Positions 39,653-48,787 are shown, counted from the first letter of the stretch. The stretch is 64,000 nt of DNA from Planctomycetia bacterium (GCA_015075005.1 JABTVC010000002.1:1160259-1224258), one strand, 5' to 3'. Numbers and translations: made by a program. The notes: generated by a model from the letters alone, not told the origin.

Positions 39653-41793
39653 TTAAAACTTAAATTCCATTCCGCCGTACGCTGTAAAACCAAGGGAACC
39701 AAAACCTGTTACCTCTTCGTAACCATAATCAAAAAGGTTTTCGAACCTGACATACGCTGTCATTAACTTTGTGATGTCATATCGAGTTACCAGATCAGTT
39801 GTCCAATAGTTGTCCATTTCCTTACCATCACTGTCTATCCTGTCTCTCACCATAACACCGGTTAAATTTACATTCAATTTCTCAAGAAGTTGGGCATTAA
39901 TCCCAAGGGTTGCCCTGTTTCTTGGTCTGCGGGGCAGTTGTTGATCTTTTCTCTATCCCTCGTTTCCGTATAAGTAAGTATTCCCCGTTAATGAAAGTTT
40001 TGTAAATGGTTTATAGGTTAAGGTCGTTTCAATCCCCTCTGACTCTGCCTTAGCTACGTTTTCTGCCAAAAAACTTCCATCAGATTGTATCTCAGCCGTA
40101 ATCAAATTGGTAAAGTCATTCTCAAAATACGTAACATCCATAGTAAGTTTATCTTTGAGGATTTCTTTCTCCACACCGAAATCCCAGCCTTTACTTTCTT
40201 CTGGGTTAAGGTTAGGATTCCCAAAGAACGGAAAAAACAGTTCATTTAAACTCGGCGCACGAAAACCCTTCCCCCAGGAACTATGAAATCGGGTACTAAT
40301 CTCTTCAACATGGTAAGACGCGGTTGTCCTGTAAGTAACGTGACTTCCAAATGTGCTGTAATCGTCGCGTCGTAATCCTACTGTCCAGTTCAGGGCATCA
40401 AAAAGCTTTATTTGATTCTGTAAGAAAACAGCATTGTTCCAAAACGTCTTATCAAAATTACCGGCATTTTCACCTTCATGCACCTCATATTCATAACCTA
40501 GGGTTACCGTATCGATGTCAAATAAAGTAAAGTCAGATTGATGATCTAGACTCCATACTCGCGTAGAGATGCGAAACTCGCCCGATTCGTCAGTGGGATC
40601 AAAGCCGTTAAGTTCTGTATCGTTAACTGAGACGAGAAATGAAGGAGTCCAAAGGTCAAAAAAAGTTTTTTTAACCTTTGTAGAGAAAAGAATCTCGTCC
40701 GTTGTTTGCCGCCGGTCAGGGTCATCTACCGGGCCGATACCAAATTCAAATGCATCGTACTCAACATCGGAGTGAGATCCCCTTATGGTTGTATCGAGCC
40801 TTCCGTCATTCAAGAAATTCCACCCAAGTCGTGATGAGCCGGTAAAATTTTCATAACCATCCTTTTCGTTCCCACTGCTGGCAGCCGATATCCCATGGGT
40901 TTTCAGATAGGAAGCACCTATTGAATAATCAAATATTTCTTTTCCGCCAGAAACGTTGACTGTTTCTCTAAAGGTATCGTGCATCCCATATTCTGTCCCC
41001 AAGTCAACTTTGGTATCACCTGCACCTTTTTTTGTGATGATATTGATGACACCACCAATTGCATCAGAGCCATATAATGTACTTTGTGGACCACGCAAGA
41101 TTTCAATCCTCTCAATGTTATCCGTTGCAAGATTCGCAAAGTCAAATGCCCCTGATGTAGGACTATTCATCTGGACACCATCGACAAAGACAAGTGTTTG
41201 GGCAGCAGAGGCGCCCCTTATGAACAAACTTGTAGTTCCTCCTATTCCTTGCGTTCTTGTGACTTCAAGTCCAGGAACTTGACGTAAAACATCAAGTAAT
41301 AATGGCGCTTTGCGATTTTCTATGTCTTTCTGAGTTATAACAGATACAGAGCTGCCAATATTCTTTAATGGTTGTTCTGTCCTTGTGGGTGTAATGAAGG
41401 TTTCTTCTCTATCTTCCTTTTGTTCACCCTTTTTGTCTTGTGGTAAATTGTCTTTGGGTGCTTCCGGTGGAGATGTCTTGTCTTGCGATCGCGAATCATC
41501 TTCATCAACCGATGTTATAGAATCTACTTTCGTCTCCCATTCTTTATTTTCTTCCTCCCTTGGTTGTATTTGTGTTGTTTCAGTTGGTTTGGCTTCCTCT
41601 TCAGGTTTGGTTTCTTCTATAGGTTTTGGTATTTCTTCCTTATCAGGCATACGAATAATAAATTTTTCTTGCTGAACTTGACTAGTCTGGCCAGGAAGTA
41701 TTTGAACTTCTCCTTTTTCCTCCATCGACCAGGCTTGGCAATAAAAGTTAGGGTACTAAAATGATCAATTAGCATAATAAATACATGTTTCAT
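39653..41793 (-). CDS. btuB: BtuB-like TonB-dependent corrinoid receptor with a long acidic N-terminal linker, frame breaks
   Basis: ATG 41793 follows GGAAGGAGAG. A one-base loss near 41740 separates the signal segment (MKHVFIMLIDHFSTLTFIA) from EEKGEVQILPGQTSQVQQEK. Then comes an unusual ~100-residue Glu/Pro/Lys-rich linker (PKPIEETKPEEEAKPTETTQ, DEDDSRSQDKTSPPEAPKDN). The plug is typical: ETFITPTRTEQPLKNIGSSV, LLLDVLRQVPGLEVTRTQGI, FIRGASAAQTLVFVDGVQMN, GPQSTLYGSDAIGGVINIIT. The barrel is broken near 39950, and another piece (LNVNLTGVMVRDRIDSDGKE) resumes to the C-terminal GGMEFKF. Controlled by the riboswitch at 41843-42005. It imports cobalamin or precursors in exchange for TonB energy. 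Confidence 0.88.
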
Positions 41794-41842
41794 TTATATT
41801 CTCTCCTTCCCCCTCGGAAATAAGAATTGATGAAATTGTGTT

Positions 41843-42005
41843 CAGTCAGGTCTCCTGGCTTCCGGGTCTATCTACTTTCTGCGCCTTCCCGGAAAGCCGT
41901 TTAATCAGTTTAAACCGTTTAAACGGCTTTCCCGTGGCATAGTGCAGGGTTCGTCGCCGGCTACAGTTGCGGGGCAGCTCCCGTTTTTACGGGATTCCCT
42001 GAATA
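41843..42005 (-). promoter_or_regulatory. Cobalamin riboswitch 1, before btuB
   Basis: On the minus strand: GGAATCCCGTAAAAACGGGA, GCTGCCCCGCAACTGTAGCC, GGCGACGAACCCTGCAC, TGCCACGGGAAAGCC and the 3-prime AGCCAGGAGACCTGACTG, the classic B12-box end. A long AT-rich peripheral helix (GTTTAAACGGTTTAAACTG) is included. Only 49 nt separate the aptamer from the btuB ATG, with GGGGGAAGGAGAG in between, so control is probably by hiding the ribosome site. Confidence 0.93.
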
Positions 42006-42061
42006 TTTGAACGATAATTAAGCATTCATTAACTAGGACGCAGATTTCCAGAGATACCACA

Positions 42062-42089
42062 GTAAGGGCACGTTGTAACGTGCCCTTAC
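42062..42089. repeat. Perfect 13-bp inverted repeat
   Basis: GTAAGGGCACGTT, two bases, then AACGTGCCCTTAC. No T run follows on either strand, so it is more like a REP-type palindrome than a terminator. It sits between the two riboswitches. Confidence 0.6.
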
Positions 42090-42159
42090 AAATTTATCAT
42101 ATTTTTAAAAATGCTGAGAATTTGTGTCCAAATGGAAACTCCTATGCGATTAAAATAAA

Positions 42160-42198
42160 AAAAGCCCGTTACTTCGTATAGAGAAGAAACGGGCTTTT
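42160..42198 (-). terminator. Intrinsic terminator after riboswitch 2
   Basis: On the minus strand AAAGCCCGTT, a 17-nt loop and AACGGGCTTT, followed by a T-rich tail (TTTTTATTTTAA). It lies about 60 nt downstream of riboswitch 2 and ends that transcript before riboswitch 1, unless an antiterminator forms. Confidence 0.75.
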
Positions 42199-42211
42199 AA
42201 ATTATGGACAT
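42197..42211 (-). CDS. Four-codon ORF with a strong ribosome site in the leader of riboswitch 2
   Basis: AAAGGAGGTGAAGCGTTG precedes ATG at 42211, and the frame reads Met-Ser-Ile-Ile-stop, with the stop inside the terminator stem. A consensus-quality ribosome site with almost no gene is odd. Either it is the surviving start of a deleted riboswitch-controlled gene, or a mini-ORF whose translation affects the terminator. Confidence 0.35.
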   Translation of the reverse strand: MSII

Positions 42212-42260
42212 CAACGCTTCACCTCCTTTACTCCGAAGAAGTTTTTTTCAGCAAACATTA

Positions 42261-42438
42261 CAGGCAGGTCTTCTGACTAGCGGGTCATCCTACTTATTGC
42301 ACCTTCCCGAAAAGCCGTTTAAATAGTTTAAGTCGTTTAAGCGGATTTACAGTGGTACTTGCAACGTTCGTCACCGATTACAGCGGCGGTACCGTTCCCT
42401 TTCCCCTGATAAAAAATCTGAGGCGGGATTCCCTTTTA
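42261..42438 (-). promoter_or_regulatory. Cobalamin riboswitch 2, not directly followed by a gene
   Basis: On the minus strand: AGGGAATCCCGCCTCAG, GGTACCGCCGCTGTAATC, GGTGACGAACGTTGCAAG, TACCACTGTAAATCCGC and AGTCAGAAGACCTGCCTG. It follows the cobQ stop by 84 nt on the same strand. Next in line are a 4-codon ORF and an intrinsic terminator, then riboswitch 1 and btuB. Confidence 0.92.
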
Positions 42439-42522
42439 GTCCCCATGAATTATGGGGACACCTGTATGTAGTTTATTATTTCATATTGAGCTGTTAAGTT
42501 ACATAGTACACCCCTTTTATAT

Positions 42523-44174
42523 TCATGGTAAATTCAACATACTATAGACCATAGTCATATTCATATTCCCACGGACAATGTCGGCCACTTCATTGTATCT
42601 ACGCTCTTTTATACTTTTAAAATCTACGGTACTTCTCTTCGTCGGTTTTAATCCTGCTTTAAATCTTAAATAATCAATAAGCCTTGATCGGAACGCATCG
42701 TTGTCAAAGATGCCATGAATATAAGTACCCATCACATTGCCATCCGCAGAAACACAGCCATCCAGGATTTCTACCATTTTTCCTGCCCGTTCTGTTATCC
42801 TCGCAAAAGGCCTAACTGAATTATGACCGTTGTATGTGGTCTCTCCCATATGGATTTCATAACCCGTTAGCACACCATCCACATAAAATAAATTTTCATG
42901 CTCCAGCGCATGGGCTTTTACCTGATACGTCAGCTTTTCTCTGGCAAAGGTGGTAACTATGTTTAATAAACCCAAACCCTGTATACTATCCTTTGGCGAT
43001 TCTACATGATAAGGATCGTTAATCTGCCTTCCTAACATCTGGTATCCACCACAAATACCAATAATCATCGTTCCGTGCGTTGATAGATTTTTGATTTCTT
43101 CAGAAATATTTCTTTCTCCCAAAAACATTAAATCCTCTATAGTATTTTTTGTACCCGGGATAATAATCAAGTTAGGATTGCCAATGTCCCTGATCTTATC
43201 CACAAATCTTATTCTTACATCTTTTTCGTGGGTAAATATATTAAAGTCCGTAAAATTTGAGATGCGGGGTAGTTTGATTACAACAATATCGATGAAACCG
43301 TTTCCTGTAATATCAATATCGTTGTTATGTAATTGTTCAATATCAAATGTGTTACTTTTTGATTTTATAACCACCCCTATTTCCCCTCCTTCGTGAGGAG
43401 GGGAGAAGGGGAGGTTTTCAGCCCGAAATTGAGTAAATTTCTTGTTAGATTCAAGTGAAACGGAATCTTCGTCATCTATACCGAGGTCATGAATATAGGG
43501 AATTACGCCCAGAACTGGTTTGTTTATACGACTTTCCAACATGTCCAATCCGGGCTGTAATATACCTTTATCTCCCCGGAATTTATTAAACACAACGCCC
43601 TTTACCCTGTTTCTCTCAGCCGATGTTAACAATTCTAACGTCCCAACAATCCATGCAAAGGCGCCACCACGGTCTATATCAGTAACCAATAACACGGGAG
43701 CTGACGCCATTTCTGCCATACCCATGTTGACAAGATCCCCATCCTTCAGGTTTATCTCAGCCGGGCTGCCTGCCCCCTCAATAACGATAATATCGAATTG
43801 GTTTCGTAACGTATCGTAAGCTTCTTTTATTATTGACATGAATTCACTCTTCTTCTGATAATACTCTTTGGCCGTCAGGTTCCCCACGGGCTTTCCCATG
43901 ACAATGACCTGAGAACCGCAGTCACCTGTGGGTTTCAGGAGTATGGGATTCATCTCTATCATGGGGTCGATTCCCGCTGCCTCAGCCTGAGCCACCTGTG
44001 CACGTCCCATTTCTTTTCCATCTTTCGTCACAAATGAATTTAACGCCATATTTTGGGCTTTGAACGGTGCAACCCGGTAACCGTCCTGTTTCAAAATACG
44101 ACACAGGGCACATACCAGGATACTCTGCCCACGTGTGGGCCGGTGCCCTGGATCATGATCGAACTATTTTTCAT
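42523..44174 (-). CDS. cobQ: Cobyric acid synthase, one frame break in the P-loop region
   Basis: ATG 44174 gives MKNSSIMIQGTGPHVG; a missing A just after it (GGCAGAGTATCC for GGCAAGAGTATCC) restores GKSILVCALCRILKQDGYRV, the ATP-binding loop. The remaining 523 residues are continuous: PFKAQNMALNSFVTKDGKEM, DIIVIEGAGSPAEINLKDGD, TDIDRGGAFAWIVGTLELLT, and the glutamine amidotransferase domain with the Cys in IIGICGGYQMLG and HGIFDND near the end. It amidates the b, d, e and g side chains of adenosylcobyrinate a,c-diamide. cobD is upstream on the same strand. Confidence 0.92.
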
Positions 44175-44237
44175 GTGTTAGAAAGTTCATTCCCAAGAGG
44201 GAAATAATTTGATGCACAGGAATTTCAAAGTTACAAG

Positions 44238-44271
44238 GGTGGCGTGGACAAACCAGTTTGTCCACGCCACC
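44238..44271. repeat. Dispersed hairpin repeat, copy 3
   Basis: A perfect 16-bp stem, GGTGGCGTGGACAAAC with GTTTGTCCACGCCACC, and a two-base loop. The flank TACAAGGGTGGC is the same as at 8681. It lies in the cobQ upstream gap and is the best-formed copy. Confidence 0.75.
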
Positions 44272-44369
44272 ACAAAACCCGCATAAATAAAATGGAAATT
44301 CATAACCCGAACGAGTCGGAAAAGAAAGTCCTTCTGTTTCCTCACACGAAGCCACCAAGACACAAAGAT

Positions 44370-44468
44370 TTATGGTATATCCCCATTAATTATTCTTGAT
44401 ATTCCATCCTTATGCACTGCAACTGCAGCATCAACTATAATTTTTCCAATATCATTTTCATTCATCAT
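44370..44468 (-). pseudogene. N-terminal fragment resembling a GxxExxY-family protein
   Basis: 32 residues starting MMNENDIGKIIVDAAVAVHK, the usual N-terminus of GxxExxY proteins (nuclease-like, unknown function). It then departs from the family into DGISRIINGDIP and stops, so the GxxExxY motif itself is lost. It is set in a 380-nt gap containing sequences like CTTTGTGTCTTGGTGG and TTTGTGTCTCTGTGTG on either side, in the same orientation as cobD and cobQ. Degraded accessory gene. Confidence 0.45.
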
Positions 44469-44657
44469 TCTTTGCGGCTTTGTGTCTCTGTGTGATTACT
44501 TCTCCCCATTTTCATGAGGACAAGTCTTATTCGTGAAAAAATATTTTTGCTGAAAATGTAAAAATAATTTTTATAAGATACTAGAGTACCTGGTTAGTGT
44601 GTTTTTGTGGGTCTGAAACTTTGTTGTGTTAGCAATGTTTTCAATGTGCTAATAAGT

Positions 44658-45675
44658 CTACATTTTCATCCTTGTCCTCACCGCTATGCGGAAGTAATTA
44701 TCGTTCAGCCCTATGAAGTTTGAACAATCGCGAATGGCAATCCCATGTTCCAGCAATCGTTCACGCAATACCGGGGAAAGCATATCATGGGTATTTATTC
44801 TCACAAAGATATAGTTTGCCGTGGGTTTATAAGGGGAAAGCCCTTGAATCCCGGATAATTCATTGAATAAATAGAATCGTTCCTTAAACATGAATTCCCT
44901 GCTCATGGAAATGAACTCACTGTCTTCCAGGGCAGTCATGGCAGCACATTGAGCCAGGGCATTTACTGACCAAGGCTCCTTGTATTCCATCATCTTTATT
45001 ATTAAATCTGCATGGGCGGCAAGGTATCCTATTCTCAAGCCGGGAAAGCCATAAAATTTTGTAAGCGACCTGACCACAATCAAATTTCGCATAGTGCCCG
45101 TCTCGTTTATAACGCTGTATTTTTCTGGTTCGTCTACAAAATCTATAAATGCCTCATCCACAACAAACGTGATATCCGGATGATGCTTTATGCTTACGAT
45201 AATAGTCTTTTCAACCAATTGGCCTGTAGGGTTGTTGGGGTTGCACAAAAAACCATCTACTACTTTTATCATCAAATGATCTTTCGATAGGTGAAGTAAA
45301 ATCCTCTTCCTCCTTCAGTGCATTATTCAGTATCTCTGCATGGCTGCATTTCAGTGCTTTCAGCAAATTCACTAAAGGTAGGCTGAAATATAATTCCTTT
45401 CGTCGGTTTTAACGCACGGGGATTAAATAAAATAATTCTGTAGACCCATTCCCCACAATAATCTCAGCTTCAGAGTGTCCAACTTTTTGGCCAATATATT
45501 TTCAGGCCGGTGCAATCAATGTCGGGGTAATGCAGAATGTCGTCGAAATTTTTACATAGTGCCTTTCGAACATTTTCGGATATCCAAGCGGGTTAATGCT
45601 TGCGCTGAAGTCAAGTATACCGTTGTTCCTGCAGCCTGTATTATGCTTTATATGTCCTCCGTGACCTTTAAACAT
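44658..45675 (-). CDS. cobD: CobD-type threonine-phosphate decarboxylase (aminotransferase class I/II), several frame breaks
   Basis: From ATG 45675: MFKGHGGHIKHNTGC, NNGILDFSASINPLGYP, the characteristic CobD N-terminus. Broken pieces follow (EIIVGNGSTELFYL-like near 45440), then an open 205 residues: DGFLCNPNNPTGQLVEKT, FVVDEAFIDFVDEPE, VVRSLTKFYGFPGLRIGYLA with the pyridoxal-phosphate Lys in SLTKF, and TANYIFVRI. It makes (R)-1-amino-2-propanol phosphate for the nucleotide loop of cobalamin. HisC is the alternative, but the KGHGG and FSASINPLG motifs and the cobQ/cbi neighbours favour CobD. At least three breaks lie between 45280 and 45600. Confidence 0.85.
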
Positions 45676-45721
45676 ATTCTTTACATACCGATTTCTGAAT
45701 GTTTAAGACGTAATGTATTTA

Positions 45722-46534
45722 CTAAAACCTTCGCGCCTCTCCAACCGTAAGAGGCAGGTTATCCATGGAAAAATTATTTTCGTCCCTGAGAATCTGCATT
45801 AACCGGGCAATTTGTGGGAGTTCTAAACAGGCATGCTTTATTTCATCAGTGTTTGAAAACACCTCCGCAGGTGTACCGATGCTGAGTATATTACCTTGAT
45901 ACATAACTGCCAGACGATCCATATAGACAGGCACTAAATCCACCGTATTCGTTGCCATGATAATCGTGATACCGTGCATCTCATTTAATTCTTTTAACAA
46001 TGTCATGATCGAGGTCACCCCGGCAGGATCAAGGCCACAGGTAGGCTCGTCAAGGACCAGTATTTCGGGTTTCATTGCGAGCACCCCGGCAATACAAACC
46101 CGTTTCTTTTGCCCGAAACTCAAGGCATCTACGGCCTTGTTTGCATGCAGTGTCATACCCACCAGCGATAATGCCTCATCCACCCTGCAGGCAATCTCTT
46201 CTTTTGATAGATCAAGATTCAGAGGTCCGAAGGCTACATCCTCCTTCACGGATGGCGCAAATAGCTGATCATTTGGGTCCTGGAATACAATACCCACCTT
46301 TTGAAACACCTGTTTTGGTGAATACCTACCCAAATATTTCTGCTCTAATAAAATCTCGCCAGTTTCTGGTTTCAATAACCCATTCAGGTGTTTCAAGAGT
46401 GTCGTCTTTCCTGACCCGTTTGGTCCAAGGATGGCTAACAATTCTCCCTTTCTAATATCCAGAGAAGTCCCGCACAGCGCGTATGTCCCGTCATGGTATT
46501 TATACTGAATATTTCTGGCTTGCAGTATCACCAT
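45722..46534 (-). CDS. cbiO: Cobalt ECF transporter ATPase
   Basis: Start at ATG 46534 (MVILQARNIQYKYHDGTYAL); an upstream extension to 46615 lies inside cbiQ. Walker A is LGPNGSGKTTLLKHL, the Q-loop FQDPNDQLF, the signature LSFGQKKRVCIAGV (close to LSGGQ) and Walker B LVLDEPTCGLDPAG. Length 270 is normal. It overlaps cbiQ by 7 nt. It drives cobalt import with CbiM, CbiN-like and CbiQ. Confidence 0.94.
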   Translation of the reverse strand: MVILQARNIQYKYHDGTYALCGTSLDIRKGELLAILGPNGSGKTTLLKHLNGLLKPETGEILLEQKYLGRYSPKQVFQKVGIVFQDPNDQLFAPSVKEDVAFGPLNLDLSKEEIACRVDEALSLVGMTLHANKAVDALSFGQKKRVCIAGVLAMKPEILVLDEPTCGLDPAGVTSIMTLLKELNEMHGITIIMATNTVDLVPVYMDRLAVMYQGNILSIGTPAEVFSNTDEIKHACLELPQIARLMQILRDENNFSMDNLPLTVGEARRF

Positions 46535-47316
46535 ACTTGCATATTTCTTGTGTAAATAAGGAACGACATGACAAAAATTATTCCTATGACAAAGATATAC
46601 TCTTTCTTTCTCCACGAGGGTAGTCTGGCGGTTAAAATCCTGCCGCCTTCGTAACCCCTGGCATGCATTGCTTCATAGGTTTGTTCTGCCCGCGCAAAGG
46701 CACGGATAACAAGCATGCCACCCAATATCCCGGATGATTTTAGTGTTTTTCCCCACGAGGTATGACCCAAACGTGTCTTTTGTGCAGTCCACATGGTGTC
46801 TACTTCATCAAGAAAAAGGAAGATGTACCGGTACATAAGGGCTAACAAATCGACGATGGTATTTGGTACATGAAACCATTTTAAACCGGCGCATAATTGA
46901 CTTATGGTTGTGGTAAAAGAAAGGAGTATCACCAATGATATACCACCCAGTACCTTGCTGCAGGTCTGGAGTCCGTTCCATAGTCCCTCTTCTTTTAACA
47001 CCAGTTTATATCCAGCGAATGAGAGGGACAACCATACCTTTTCACCCTCGTGCAGGCCTCTGATCAGTAAGATAAAGATCGCAAATGACAATGGCAAGAG
47101 CATGCTCCGAAGTATTGCCGTAAAAGGGACTTTTACCATGAGGAGTAAGCCGAAAGACACCGAAAGAAAAAATACCGGAATAGAGATATTCTTTGTTAGC
47201 AAATTTATTGCAAGTAACAGAACGATGTATAACAACTTTACCCGTACGTCAACCGCTGTTAACCAGTTATTCCGGCGGGCATAGACTTCTGAAAATGTGT
47301 GGTTTAAAAATCCCAT
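46528..47316 (-). CDS. cbiQ: Cobalt ECF transporter transmembrane T component
   Basis: 262 residues with five or six hydrophobic helices (LLYIVLLLAINLLTKNISIP, ISLVILLSFTTTISQLCAGL, VIGIIFVMSFLIYT). The conserved ATPase-coupling motif MHARGYEGG occurs near residue 222, with a preceding KTRLGH segment. The C-terminal end overlaps cbiO. It follows the CbiN-like gene by 14 nt. Confidence 0.92.
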   Translation of the reverse strand: MGFLNHTFSEVYARRNNWLTAVDVRVKLLYIVLLLAINLLTKNISIPVFFLSVSFGLLLMVKVPFTAILRSMLLPLSFAIFILLIRGLHEGEKVWLSLSFAGYKLVLKEEGLWNGLQTCSKVLGGISLVILLSFTTTISQLCAGLKWFHVPNTIVDLLALMYRYIFLFLDEVDTMWTAQKTRLGHTSWGKTLKSSGILGGMLVIRAFARAEQTYEAMHARGYEGGRILTARLPSWRKKEYIFVIGIIFVMSFLIYTRNMQVW

Positions 47317-47330
47317 AGATCTTTTAATAC

Positions 47331-47729
47331 TTATTCCTTTTCATAAAAAATCTTTCGTACATTAAATCCGATGATGAATCCACCGATTACCCCGGCAGCG
47401 GTAAATACAAAAAGGAGCAAATCGCCCTGGTCGGTATTGATATAAGGGTCGCGGGGCGGATGTCCGTATTTTTCTGCATATTTACCCACAATGCTTACAT
47501 CAATACCTGTCCATGCCCCTTCTTCAGTATTTGTTTGCGTAACAACCGGTATGCCTTTCTTCTCTCTGTTTTCCTTTGCAAATGATACTGGAAGGAACAG
47601 CACCAGTATGATACAAGCAACGAAAAGAAAAAATGATTGTCCACCACAAATACGCAAAGGGCGCACAGTAAGACCGGAAAGGGAAAAAATGTAGATACAG
47701 ATTTTATATCTGGACAGGCCTTGTATCAT
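47331..47729 (-). CDS. CbiN-like small membrane component
   Basis: Hydrophobic signal-like segment (FFLFVACIILVLFLPVSFA), a short outer loop with GAWTGIDVSIVGKYAEKYGH and PPRDPYINTDQGD, and a second helix (LLLFVFTAAGVIGGFIIGF). Topology (two helices with a short exposed loop) and position between cbiM and cbiQ match CbiN, which modulates CbiM; the sequence is not E. coli-type CbiN but resembles proteins in that place in other anaerobes, which I recall without a search. Start is uncertain: ATG 47729 overlaps cbiM by 26 nt; GTG or TTG codons near 47660 would give a better signal peptide. Confidence 0.75.
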   Translation of the reverse strand: MIQGLSRYKICIYIFSLSGLTVRPLRICGGQSFFLFVACIILVLFLPVSFAKENREKKGIPVVTQTNTEEGAWTGIDVSIVGKYAEKYGHPPRDPYINTDQGDLLLFVFTAAGVIGGFIIGFNVRKIFYEKE

Positions 47730-48471
47730 CTTTTGTTAACCCCAGCTGTAACAAAATACCGGGTTTCCGTTTATATACAAAAACCAGTACAAATCCGACC
47801 ACGATGCCTTCAACAATACATAGAACCCCCTGAGATGTCATCATAAACACCCCAAAAATTTCTGCAGTGGCTTTAAGGAATGACCCGCCTTTGCCTATCA
47901 CGAGCAGTCCCAGTTCAATGGATGTGCCTAAGTAAGTAAATAAATCAGAAACCATACCAGCCAGAAATCCACACCAAAACAATGGAAGTCTGCATCGTTG
48001 TGCTATTTTAAATGCAAAATAACCCGAAAATGAACCCAGGATACCCATGGAAAATATATTTCCGCCGAGCGTAGTCAGTCCGCCATGTGCAAGAAATAAT
48101 GCCTGAATAAGTAATGCGATGGCTGCTATCAGCACGCTCACAAAAGGTCCCAACAATACAGCGCTCAGGCCTGTGCCACATGGATGGGAAGTAGCCATAC
48201 CGTTCAAGGCAATGACCGGAATGGGAAAACAAGAGAATACAAATACAGCTGCTCCTAACATCCCTACCAATGGCAGATAACTTGGCATCTTTCTCTTTTT
48301 CCGTTTTACATGATACACGCCAATCCCCACAAAGGGCGCCGATACGGCAAACCATGTAAGAACCCATTGAATTGGCAAAATCCCCTCGGTGATATGCATA
48401 GCATATGCCGTATTTGTTGCTGCGAAAAACAGGGAGAAAACCAACGTAAATACTGATATTATTCTGGACAA
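47704..48471 (-). CDS. cbiM: Cobalt ECF transporter substrate-specific component
   Basis: 255 residues from TTG 48471, with AAAGGGG just upstream. A signal peptide (SVFTLVFSLFFAATNTAYA) is followed by MHITEGILP, the N-terminus whose free Met-His binds the metal. Several helices include conserved GMATSHPCGTGLSAVLLGP and HGGLTTLGGNIFSMGILGS. First gene of cbiM-N-like-Q-O. Downstream of the third riboswitch and terminator, so it is repressed by cobalamin. Confidence 0.93.
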   Translation of the reverse strand: MSRIISVFTLVFSLFFAATNTAYAMHITEGILPIQWVLTWFAVSAPFVGIGVYHVKRKKRKMPSYLPLVGMLGAAVFVFSCFPIPVIALNGMATSHPCGTGLSAVLLGPFVSVLIAAIALLIQALFLAHGGLTTLGGNIFSMGILGSFSGYFAFKIAQRCRLPLFWCGFLAGMVSDLFTYLGTSIELGLLVIGKGGSFLKATAEIFGVFMMTSQGVLCIVEGIVVGFVLVFVYKRKPGILLQLGLTKDDTRPVQI

Positions 48472-48491
48472 CCCATCCCCTTTATTGAAAC

Positions 48492-48533
48492 AAAAAAACC
48501 CATGTCTTCAGTAAGGAAGGCATGGGTTTTAGA
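48492..48533 (-). terminator. Terminator-type hairpin between riboswitch 3 and cbiM
   Basis: On the minus strand AAAACCCATG, a 20-nt interior containing CTTC/GAAG pairing, then CATGGGTTTT and TTT. It lies about 20 nt before the cbiM start and about 255 nt after the aptamer. Probably the off-switch (or a general attenuator) of the cbi transcript. Confidence 0.75.
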
Positions 48534-48787
48534 GAAACTTTAAGACCGCAGATTTCACAGACAAACGGGACAGATAAAAATCTGTGATTGTTTGTCACAG
48601 CACAGAGACAGTAAAAAAGCTCCATACAGGTAATTTTATTTGCTATGTCCTAAAAATCCTGACTTTCTCTGCTGCGGGCTTACCTGCCACAACAAACAGT
48701 TCTCGCTTATCTCTGTAATCTGAGAAATCTGTGATTACGTTTAATACCCTTCACCTTCTTTACCATCGAAGACAACGTGAAGCAATT

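Noticed and set aside
42062..42089. Terminator between the two riboswitches
   Set aside because: Perfect palindrome but no T run on either side; the terminator at 42160-42198 fits better.
44164..44358. Minus-strand open frame of 64 codons over the cobQ upstream gap
   Set aside because: It runs through the perfect hairpin repeat at 44238-44271 and has no ribosome site or recognisable sequence; chance frame.
48540..48775. A short gene between riboswitch 3 and cbiM
   Set aside because: No frame with a ribosome site; the region looks like leader RNA with repeats of CAGATTTCACAGA type and ends in a terminator.
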